DNA of 14,479 nucleotides from Erythrobacter sp. CCH5-A1. GTDB taxonomy: Bacteria; Pseudomonadota; Alphaproteobacteria; Sphingomonadales; Sphingomonadaceae. Below, one piece after another: positions 1 through 6,414 of the stretch; the first letter of the stretch is position 1; every line of letters begins with the position of its first letter. The notes under the pieces are model-generated. The model did not search any database, had not been told where the DNA came from, and was given only the letters and a program-made list of their open reading frames with translations. Location: NCBI RefSeq assembly GCF_001557115.1, contig NZ_LSKQ01000091.1, forward strand, positions 1 through 14,479, read 5' to 3'. The position numbers and the translations under genes are program-made.

Positions 1-50
1 CCTCCCGCAAGCGGGAGGGGAGCGAGACTTGGCGGCTTTGCCGCCTAGTC
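1..50. repeat. REP-like double palindrome
   Basis: Two palindromes lie side by side. The first is CCTCCCGC (1-8), a 2-nt loop and GCGGGAGG (11-18). The second pairs GACT-T-GGCGGC (26-36) with GCCGCC-T-AGTC (40-50) around a TTT loop, with one T-T mismatch. Neither is followed by a T tract on either strand, so this is not a textbook intrinsic terminator for typA, whose stop is at 89-91. The CCTCCCGC/GCGGGAGG core is, from memory, a common intergenic motif in sphingomonad genomes. A REP-type dispersed element is therefore the favoured reading, and a 3'-end-stabilising or weak termination structure for typA is the alternative. The element may continue beyond the left edge. Confidence 0.55.
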
Positions 51-88
51 GCAGCCGGGTGGGCATTCCCCGACCGTCATGCCGAGGA

Positions 89-1921
89 TCAATCCTCCTT
101 CTTGCGCCGCGCCTTCTTCCGCTCGTGCGGGCACAGGATCGCCTTCCTCAGGCGGATCGACTGGGGGGTGACCTCGACCATTTCGTCATCGTCGATATAG
201 GCGATCGCCTGTTCGAGGCTCATGCGGCGCGGCGGGGTGAGGCGGATCGCGTCGTCCTTGCCCGAAGAGCGGATGTTGGTGAGCTGCTTGGCCTTCAGGG
301 GGTTGACCTCGAGGTCCTCGGGCTTGGCGTTCTCGCCGATCACCATGCCCTCGTATACCTTCATCTGCGGGCCGATGAACAGGGTGCCGCGTTCCTCCAG
401 CGAATTGAGCGCATAGGCCACCGCCTCGCCGTCGCCGTTCGAGATCAGGACGCCGTTGAGGCGGCCTTCGATCGGGCCCTTGTAGGGGCCGTACTTCTCG
501 AACAGGCGGTTCATGATCCCGGTGCCGCGCGTGTCGGACAGGAATTCGCCGTGATAGCCGATGAGCCCGCGCGAGGGGGCCGAGAAGGTGATGCGGGTCT
601 TGCCGAGGCCCGAGGGGCGCATTTCGCTGAGGTCGGCCTTGCGGCGCTGCATCTTCTCGACCACCGTGCCCGAGTGCTCGTCATCGACGTCGATGACGAC
701 GGTTTCGTAGGGCTCCATGCGCTTGCCGTCTTCCTCGCGGAACAGCACGCGCGGGCGGCTGATGCCGAGCTCGAAGCCTTCGCGGCGCATCGTTTCGATG
801 AGGACGCCGAGCTGCAATTCGCCGCGGCCGGCGACTTCGAAGCTGTCCTTGTCCTCGCTCTCGGTGACGCGGATCGCCACGTTGGTTTCGGCCTCGCGCA
901 GCAGGCGGTCGCGGATCATGCGGCTGGTGACCTTGCTGCCTTCGCGGCCCGCAAGGGGGGAGTCGTTGACCGAAAAGCGCATCGCCAGCGTCGGCGGGTC
1001 GATCGGCTGGGCGGCGATGGGATCGCTGACCGAAGGATCGCAGATGGTGTTGGCGACGGTCGCCTTCTCGAGGCCGGCGAGCGCGATGATGTCGCCCGCG
1101 CGCGCGATCTCGACCGGCACGCGCTCGAGACCATCGAAGCTCATCAGCTTGGTCGCGCGGCCGGTTTCGATCACCTTGCCGTCCATGTCGATGGCGTGGA
1201 TCGGATCATTGACGCGGATCGTGCCCGATTGCACGCGGCCGGTGAGCACGCGGCCCATGAAGTTGTCGCGGTCGAGCAGGGTGCACAGGAAAGCAAACTT
1301 GGCGTCGGGGTCGAGGCCGGGGGCCGGGACGTGCTCGATCACCTTGTTGAACAGCGGCGCGAGCGTGCCGCTGCGCGCTTCGGCGTCCTCGCTCGCATAG
1401 CCTTCGCGGCCCGAGGCATAGAGCACCGGGAAATCGAGCTGCTCATCATTGGCATCGAGGCTGACGAAGAGATCGAACACCTCGTCGAGCACTTCCTGCG
1501 GGCGCCCGTCGGGACGGTCGATCTTGTTGACGACGACGATGGGCTTGAGGCCCAGCGCGAGCGCCTTGCCGGTGACGAACTTGGTCTGCGGCATCGCGCC
1601 CTCCGCGCTGTCGACCAGCAGGATCACGCCGTCGACCATCGAGAGGATGCGCTCGACTTCCGCCCCGAAGTCGGCGTGGCCGGGGGTGTCGACGATGTTG
1701 ATGCGGGTGGTTTCTCCGCCCTGTTCCCACTCGACACTGGTGCACTTGGCGAGAATGGTGATCCCGCGTTCCTTTTCGAGATCGCCCGAATCCATCGCGC
1801 GTTCCTCGACCCGCTGGTTCTCGCGGAAAGTGCCCGATTGGCGGAAGAGCTGGTCGACCAGCGTGGTCTTGCCGTGGTCAACGTGGGCGATGATCGCGAT
1901 ATTTCTGAGGGCGGACGACAT
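89..1921 (-). CDS. typA: Ribosome-binding translational GTPase TypA/BipA
   Basis: TypA (BipA) is an EF-G-like GTPase that binds 70S ribosomes and is linked to 50S assembly and stress or low-temperature growth. The 610-residue product has the family's normal length. The G motifs are all visible: AHVDHGKT (12-19), RGITI (52-56), DTPGH (78-82), NKID (132-135) and YASG (168-171). The EF-Tu-like domain 2, the EF-G-like domains III/V and the TypA-specific C-terminal domain follow, ending in a basic tail ([12 protein letters not shown]). The frame is open 72 codons further upstream, but that stretch is low-complexity and non-conserved. The ATG at 1921 gives the family N-terminus ([19 protein letters not shown]) and has a GGAAG 11 nt upstream. 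The gene appears monocistronic and is divergent from the TonB-dependent receptor gene. Identity is certain; the exact start is very likely. Confidence 0.97.
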   Translation of the reverse strand: MSSALRNIAIIAHVDHGKTTLVDQLFRQSGTFRENQRVEERAMDSGDLEKERGITILAKCTSVEWEQGGETTRINIVDTPGHADFGAEVERILSMVDGVILLVDSAEGAMPQTKFVTGKALALGLKPIVVVNKIDRPDGRPQEVLDEVFDLFVSLDANDEQLDFPVLYASGREGYASEDAEARSGTLAPLFNKVIEHVPAPGLDPDAKFAFLCTLLDRDNFMGRVLTGRVQSGTIRVNDPIHAIDMDGKVIETGRATKLMSFDGLERVPVEIARAGDIIALAGLEKATVANTICDPSVSDPIAAQPIDPPTLAMRFSVNDSPLAGREGSKVTSRMIRDRLLREAETNVAIRVTESEDKDSFEVAGRGELQLGVLIETMRREGFELGISRPRVLFREEDGKRMEPYETVVIDVDDEHSGTVVEKMQRRKADLSEMRPSGLGKTRITFSAPSRGLIGYHGEFLSDTRGTGIMNRLFEKYGPYKGPIEGRLNGVLISNGDGEAVAYALNSLEERGTLFIGPQMKVYEGMVIGENAKPEDLEVNPLKAKQLTNIRSSGKDDAIRLTPPRRMSLEQAIAYIDDDEMVEVTPQSIRLRKAILCPHERKKARRKKED

Positions 1922-2342
1922 TTTTGCGAAAACTTCCGGTGAAAGCCGGATGGCAGCGCACATCCGGGGCAGGAAACGGGTCGGGGCACCTGGGGCAGCC
2001 CGGTTAGGCAGGGTTTGTGGCGGGTTAGCGACAGCGCCGGACGCTACGGCATGCGCCGAAGCTGCAATCTGGTGCTGCGTTGCAACATTGCGGGCGCGCC
2101 TAGCAGGGGTCTGCCCGAGGGGCAAGCGCCGGGGCATTGCGGGCCGGCTGCACGGGGGGATGCACTGTGACTCTTGCGCAACATTCTTGTGACTTGCCCC
2201 TCAAAATAGCCAGCCAGCCGCTTGTTCCGGACGCGGTGCTGGCTTATCACCGCCGCCACACGACTTCGGGAGAGAGCGCGCTGGGACGGCGCGTGCCCGA
2301 CAAAGGGCGCCGGGGTCGCGGGATTTTTGGAGAGGAGCTTCC
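1922..2342. other. Divergent intergenic region, typA / TonB receptor
   Basis: This 421-bp stretch has no convincing gene; the open frames that cross it are continuations of shadows or of the typA frame. It must hold the promoters for typA (leftward) and the receptor gene (rightward). I could not find a -35/-10 pair with acceptable spacing for either. Visible structure: a direct repeat TGTGACT at 2166-2172 and 2188-2194 (22-bp period); a palindrome GTTGCAAC at 2079-2086; and the octamer GCAACATT at 2082-2089 and again at 2178-2185. The ribosome-binding site of the receptor gene is GAGGAG at 2332-2337. Confidence 0.6.
2166..2194 (+). promoter_or_regulatory. Candidate operator: TGTGACT direct repeat, 22-bp period
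   Basis: TGTGACT occurs at 2166-2172 and again at 2188-2194, both times followed within a few bases by TTGC. A 22-bp period places both copies on the same face of the helix, as for two subunits of a regulator. The repeat lies about 150 bp upstream of the receptor start codon. No regulator can be named. A heptamer pair at this distance could be chance, so this is only a candidate. Confidence 0.25.
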
Positions 2343-4925
2343 ATGCGTTCGACCTTCACCGGCACTGCCGGCGCATACCGATTCACCCTGCTTGCAGGTG
2401 TGGCCTGCCTTGCCATGCCCGGCGCGGCGCTGGCGCAGGACGCCGACGAGCCGACGGTGGATGATCCGGAAAGCAGCAACGTCATCATCGTCACCGCCTC
2501 CAAGCGCGAGCAGACCCTGCAGGAGACCCCGATCTCGGTGTCGGTGACCAGCGGCGAAGTGCTCGAGCAGGCGCAGATCCGCGACGTGCTCGACCTCCAG
2601 ACCGTCACCCCCTCGCTGCGCGTCAGCCAGCTGCAAAGCGCCTCGGCGACCACCTTCATCATCCGCGGCTTCGGCAACGGCGACAACAACTTCGGGATCG
2701 AGCCTTCGGTCGGCGTGTTCATCGACGGCGTGTTCCGCTCGCGCTCGGCCGCGGCCCTGTCCGACCTCAACATGGTCCAGCGCATCGAAGTGCTGAACGG
2801 GCCGCAATCGACCCTGTTCGGCAAGAACGCTTCGGCCGGTGTGATCTCGGTCGTCACCAAGGAGCCGCAGTACGAATTCGGCGGCCAGGCCGAAGTCAGC
2901 TACGGCAACTACAACGCGCTCGTGGTGCGCGGCGAAGTGACCGGCCCGATCGCCGAGAACATCGCCTTCTCGCTGGATGGCTCGTACAACCGTCGTGACG
3001 GCTATGCCCGGATCGTCAACCTCAACACCGACGTGTCGGACCGCAACCGCTGGTCGGCGCGCGGCCAGCTGCTGATCGAGCCGACCCCGGACTTCAAGAT
3101 CCGCGCGATCGCCGATTACACCAAGATCGACGAGACCTGCTGCCTCGTCTCGACCCTCGTCGCCGGACCGACCGCTCCGGCGATCGGCGCGGTGGGCGGC
3201 CAGCTCGACACCAACTTCTTCAGCTACAACACCTTCCTCAGCCAAAAGCCGCTCAACACCGTCGACAACTACGGCGGCTCGATCCAGGCTGACTGGAGCA
3301 CCGGTCCGCTGACCTTCACCTCGATCACCGCCTATCGCGAACTGAAGAACTTCCTCGATCAGGACGTCGACTTCACCAGCGCGAACATCGTGAGCGAAGT
3401 GCGTGACCAGGAAGTGCAGACCTTCACCCAGGAACTGCGCCTGACCTCGGACTTCGACGGCCCGATCAATTTCCTGCTCGGCGGGTTCTATTTCGACGAA
3501 TCCATCAGACAGGACAGCCGTCTGACCACGGGTGACGATGCGCGCACCTTCTTCGCGCTGCTCACCGGCAACCCGGCCACCTTCAACGGTGTGGAAGCCA
3601 ACTTCGGCCTGCCGCAGGGCTCGATCTTCAGCGCCGGCCCGCTGACCGCCGAGCAGTACTCGATGGACAACACCGCCTGGTCGGTCTTCGGCACGGTCGA
3701 TTTCGAGCCGGTTGACGGCCTTGTGATCACCGGCGGGTTCAACTACACCGACGACAAGAAGGACTTCGCGCTGGCGGGTCAGGCCTTCGACGAGCTGGCC
3801 AACATCAACCTCGTCGATGCCTTCATCACCGGTGCGACGGTGGCAAACCCGGCGCTCCCCGATGTCTTCAACCGGGCGCAGTTCCAGGCTCTCCCGGGCG
3901 CGGTGCAGCAGCAGCTGCTCGCCGCTGCGACCAACCCTGCGACCAACCCGCTGCTCGGCCTTTCGCCGTTCCAGTTCCAGCCGCCGTTCCTCGCCATTCC
4001 GAACGCGGTGGAGCCGGGCCAGACCCGCGACGACAAGCTGACCTACCTCGGCCGCATCGCCTATCAGGTGTCGAACGAAGTCAACGTCTATGCGAGCTAC
4101 GCGACCGGCTTCAAGGCGAGCTCGGTCAACCTCTCGCGCGATAGCCGTCCGGCCTTCGGCGACTACATCCCGGGTCCGGGCCGTTCGAGCTTTGCCGCAC
4201 CCGCCTCGCCGATCACCAATGCCGGCCTCGGGGTTGTCAACCTCGGCACCGGCTCGCGCTTTGCCGGCCCGGAAAATGCCGAGGTCTACGAAGTCGGCCT
4301 GAAGGCGCAGTGGCCCGGCTTCGGCTTCAACCTGGCGGTGTTCGACCAGACCATCAAGGGCTTCCAGAGCTTCCTGTTCACCGGCACCGGCTTCCAGCTG
4401 AACAACGCCGGTCAGCAGTCGGTCCGCGGCTTCGAACTCGACAGCACGATCCGGCCGAGCGACAATCTGGTCTTCACCTTCGCGATGACCCACCTCGATC
4501 CGACCTTCGACAGCTTCACCGAAAGTCCGGTCGGCAATCTCACCGGGTTCCGCCCCGGCGGCATCCCTGCCTGGAGCATCGCGACCTCGGCGACCCACAC
4601 GCTCGAGATCGGCGACAACAAGCTGATCACGCGTATCGATTACGCCCATGAAAGCAATGTCGACATCAACAACGGCCTGCCGACCTTCAACGGCCCGGTC
4701 AACGCCCGCCGCGACCAGCGCATCTTCTCGCGCGAAACCAACCTCGTGAACGCTTCGATGATCTTCCAGCTCTCGAACGGCCTCGAAGTCGGTGCCTGGG
4801 CGCGCAACCTGCTTGACGACCAGTACATCATCACGGTGTTCGACGGCGTCGCGCAGGCCGGCACGGTGTCGGGCTACCCGAGCCAGCCGCGCACCTATGG
4901 CGGCCTCGTGCGCTTCAAGTTCTGA
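2343..4925 (+). CDS. TonB-dependent outer-membrane receptor
   Basis: This 860-residue protein is a ligand-gated outer-membrane barrel energised by TonB-ExbBD. It has a Sec signal peptide with cleavage expected at ALA-Q (31/32), a TonB-box-like VIIVTASKR (47-55), and a plug domain (about 57-175) with IRGFG (107-111), VFIDGVF (125-131), QRIEVLNGPQSTLFG (146-160) and AGVISVVTK (165-173). Barrel strands fill the rest, and the protein ends in a strand with terminal Phe (GGLVRFKF). Residues 266-267 are adjacent cysteines (DETCC), the only cysteines in the mature protein. The ATG has GAGGAG five bases upstream. No SusD-like, siderophore, regulator or catabolic gene lies beside it, so the substrate cannot be stated. 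Sphingomonads use many such receptors for siderophores, carbohydrates and aromatics. A terminator follows directly, so the gene is probably monocistronic. Confidence 0.95.
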   Translation: MRSTFTGTAGAYRFTLLAGVACLAMPGAALAQDADEPTVDDPESSNVIIVTASKREQTLQETPISVSVTSGEVLEQAQIRDVLDLQTVTPSLRVSQLQSASATTFIIRGFGNGDNNFGIEPSVGVFIDGVFRSRSAAALSDLNMVQRIEVLNGPQSTLFGKNASAGVISVVTKEPQYEFGGQAEVSYGNYNALVVRGEVTGPIAENIAFSLDGSYNRRDGYARIVNLNTDVSDRNRWSARGQLLIEPTPDFKIRAIADYTKIDETCCLVSTLVAGPTAPAIGAVGGQLDTNFFSYNTFLSQKPLNTVDNYGGSIQADWSTGPLTFTSITAYRELKNFLDQDVDFTSANIVSEVRDQEVQTFTQELRLTSDFDGPINFLLGGFYFDESIRQDSRLTTGDDARTFFALLTGNPATFNGVEANFGLPQGSIFSAGPLTAEQYSMDNTAWSVFGTVDFEPVDGLVITGGFNYTDDKKDFALAGQAFDELANINLVDAFITGATVANPALPDVFNRAQFQALPGAVQQQLLAAATNPATNPLLGLSPFQFQPPFLAIPNAVEPGQTRDDKLTYLGRIAYQVSNEVNVYASYATGFKASSVNLSRDSRPAFGDYIPGPGRSSFAAPASPITNAGLGVVNLGTGSRFAGPENAEVYEVGLKAQWPGFGFNLAVFDQTIKGFQSFLFTGTGFQLNNAGQQSVRGFELDSTIRPSDNLVFTFAMTHLDPTFDSFTESPVGNLTGFRPGGIPAWSIATSATHTLEIGDNKLITRIDYAHESNVDINNGLPTFNGPVNARRDQRIFSRETNLVNASMIFQLSNGLEVGAWARNLLDDQYIITVFDGVAQAGTVSGYPSQPRTYGGLVRFKF

Positions 4926-4948
4926 TCCGCCCCTTCAAGGGCAACAGC

Positions 4949-4983
4949 AAAGGGCCTCGCACCAGCCGGTGCGGGGCCTTTTT
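4949..4983 (+). terminator. Intrinsic terminator of the TonB receptor gene
   Basis: Arms 4949-4963 and 4968-4982 form a 15-bp stem with two G-U pairs and a 4-nt loop (AGCC). The 3' arm runs into a T5 tract (4979-4983). It starts 24 nt after the receptor stop codon and is a clear rho-independent terminator on the plus strand. Confidence 0.9.
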
Positions 4984-5047
4984 GCTTGCGCGGGAGCACC
5001 GCGCGCGGGGGCTTGCGCAAGGCTGCACGGCAAAGGAATGAAGGGCC

Positions 5048-5443
5048 ATGTTCGACAGCCTCGTCCTGCCCCTGCGCCGCACCCTCGACTTTCGCGGCCG
5101 CGCGACCCGCAGCGAGTACTGGGGCTTCATCCTGTGGCAGATCGGCTTCCTCGCCGCGGCGCTCAATTGCCTGACGCTCCTTCCTCAAGGGCCGCTGCGC
5201 GAGAACCTGCTGCTCGCCGTGTTCGGGATCTATCTGCTGGCCTTCGGCCTGCCGACGCTCGCGCTGCAGATCCGCCGGGTGCACGATCACGACACCTCGG
5301 GCTGGACGCTGCTCGTCACGTTCCTGCCCTATGTCGGGGTGGGCTGGCTGCTGTGGCTGATGCTGGCCGGCGGCACGCCCGGACCCAACCGCTATGGCGA
5401 GAACCCGCGCGCGATCACTCTTGACGCCGCGCTGTTCGAGTAG
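5048..5443 (+). CDS. DUF805 family inner-membrane protein
   Basis: This 131-residue protein matches the DUF805 family of small inner-membrane proteins, whose biochemical role is unknown. Family landmarks are present in order: the juxtamembrane FRGRATRSEYWGF (15-27) leading into the first membrane segment (about 25-45), a second segment (about 53-74), the loop RRVHDHDTSGW (76-86), a third segment (about 86-107), and the C-terminal GPNRYGENPR (112-121). The ATG at 5048 has AAAGGA ten bases upstream. It sits between the receptor terminator and a short GC hairpin with T5 just after its stop, so it is probably transcribed alone. The family call is firm; no function can be assigned. Confidence 0.9.
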   Translation: MFDSLVLPLRRTLDFRGRATRSEYWGFILWQIGFLAAALNCLTLLPQGPLRENLLLAVFGIYLLAFGLPTLALQIRRVHDHDTSGWTLLVTFLPYVGVGWLLWLMLAGGTPGPNRYGENPRAITLDAALFE

Positions 5444-5449
5444 TCCTGT

Positions 5450-5467
5450 GCGGCCCTGCCGCTTTTT
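5450..5467 (+). terminator. Short intrinsic terminator after the DUF805 gene
   Basis: GCGGC (5450-5454), a CCT loop and GCCGC (5458-5462) are followed directly by TTTTT (5463-5467), seven bases after the DUF805 stop. The stem is only 5 bp but all G-C, so moderate termination is plausible. Confidence 0.6.
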
Positions 5468-5526
5468 CCGTTTGCATCAGGCGCTTGTCCCATGCATCCT
5501 CCAACTTGCGGCAAGGGGATGACCGC

Positions 5527-5533
5527 AAGGGGA
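5527..5533 (+). promoter_or_regulatory. Ribosome-binding site fixing the start at 5539
   Basis: AAGGGGA lies five bases before the ATG at 5539. The frame also opens at a TTG at 5485, but the 18 extra residues there are hydrophilic and lack a good Shine-Dalgarno, so the ATG is preferred. A second copy of the surrounding nonamer GCAAGGGGA sits 14 nt upstream (5511-5519). Confidence 0.75.
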
Positions 5534-5538
5534 CAATC

Positions 5539-6414
5539 ATGATCGATATCGGACGCGTGTTTGCGACGGGCTGGGCGATGATGCGGCAGCGATTCTGGCT
5601 GCTGCTCGGCATGTTCGCGGTGTTTTTTGCGCTCCAGATGGTGGGCTCGATCGTGCTCGGCATCGTGATGGCGGTGATGGGCGCGGCGGGGGCGGCGAGC
5701 CTCGGCGCGGGGCTCGATGACCCGGCTGCCATCACCGGGATGAGCGCCGGGCTGATCATCTTCCTGGTGCTGTTCTACGGCGCCTATATCGTGCTGGCGC
5801 TGGCACAGCAGGCGGCGATGGTGACGCTCGCCTCGCCGCTCGAGGAGCCTTCCTTCGGCGGGGCGATGGCCCGCGGGTTCAAGAGCGCGCTGCCGTTCTT
5901 CGGGATCGCGGTCATCCTCTTGATCGCCTATGTGGCGTTGTCGGCGCTGGTGGCTGGCGTGGTCGGGGTCGCCGGCTTGGGCGGCACCGCCGCAGGGGGC
6001 GCGGTGGGCGGCGTGATGTTGCTGCTGATCCTCCCGGTGATCGTCTATCTCGGCTGCCGCTTCGCGGTGCTGGTCCCGGTGGTCGCTGTCGATCAGGTGT
6101 TCAATCCGATTGCCGCAATCCGGCGCAGCTGGGAGGTGACACGCGGGCGGGTGCTCGGCATCTTCCTTGCGACGCTGGCCTTGGGTGTCTTGACGCTGGT
6201 GGCCCTCGGCCTGCCCTTCCTGCTGATCTTCGGCAGCATGCTGGGGAGCCAGAGCGAGCCGAGCGCGGCCGCCGTCGGGGGAATGCTGCTCGGCATGCTG
6301 GCCTTTATCCCGCTGTTCGTCGTCTACACGATGTTCGCCTCCGCATACACGGCGGCGCTGCACAACGAAGTGACCGGCGGCGGGTCCGAGCGGCTCGAAG
6401 AGGTCTTCGCCTAA
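5539..6414 (+). CDS. Six-helix membrane protein, GPDPase-membrane-domain-like
   Basis: This 291-residue polytopic inner-membrane protein has about six hydrophobic segments (near 18-48, 70-97, 116-146, 156-180, 204-234 and 245-268). A short cytoplasmic-type N-terminus (MIDIGRVFATGWAMM) precedes them, and an acidic tail follows (SERLEEVFA). The stretch FNPIAAIRRSWEVTRGR (188-204), sitting between two helices, resembles the conserved motif of membrane proteins annotated as glycerophosphodiester phosphodiesterase membrane domain. No phosphodiesterase catalytic domain is present, so enzymatic activity should not be assumed. It begins 95 nt after the DUF805 gene with a likely terminator between, so it probably has its own promoter. 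Its stop codon overlaps the ybbP stop codon by 4 nt, tail to tail. Function unknown. Confidence 0.8.
   Translation: MIDIGRVFATGWAMMRQRFWLLLGMFAVFFALQMVGSIVLGIVMAVMGAAGAASLGAGLDDPAAITGMSAGLIIFLVLFYGAYIVLALAQQAAMVTLASPLEEPSFGGAMARGFKSALPFFGIAVILLIAYVALSALVAGVVGVAGLGGTAAGGAVGGVMLLLILPVIVYLGCRFAVLVPVVAVDQVFNPIAAIRRSWEVTRGRVLGIFLATLALGVLTLVALGLPFLLIFGSMLGSQSEPSAAAVGGMLLGMLAFIPLFVVYTMFASAYTAALHNEVTGGGSERLEEVFA

Noticed and set aside
29..1942. 637-codon open frame on the plus strand opposite typA
   Set aside because: It is antisense to a certain typA gene and has the arginine/alanine/aspartate-rich composition expected from reversed high-GC codons. No motif is recognisable.
1922..2137. 72-codon N-terminal extension of typA
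   Set aside because: The extra residues are low-complexity and proline/arginine-rich, and TypA proteins start at the [19 protein letters not shown] region.
2188..2206. TTGTGA ... AAAATA as a -35/-10 promoter for the receptor
   Set aside because: The spacer is only about 10 nt, far from the 16-18 nt needed.
2044..2259. 71-codon minus-strand frame in the divergent intergenic region
   Set aside because: No ribosome-binding site, no recognisable motif, and composition like the surrounding shadows; it would also overlap the typA leader.
2247..4649. 800-codon open frame on the minus strand opposite the TonB receptor
   Set aside because: It is the complementary shadow of a clear receptor gene; repeated Val-Glu-Arg-Gly type composition, no domain, no ribosome-binding site.
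4931..4941. CCCTT-C-AAGGG palindrome after the receptor stop
   Set aside because: A one-base loop cannot form a stable hairpin; the real terminator follows directly.
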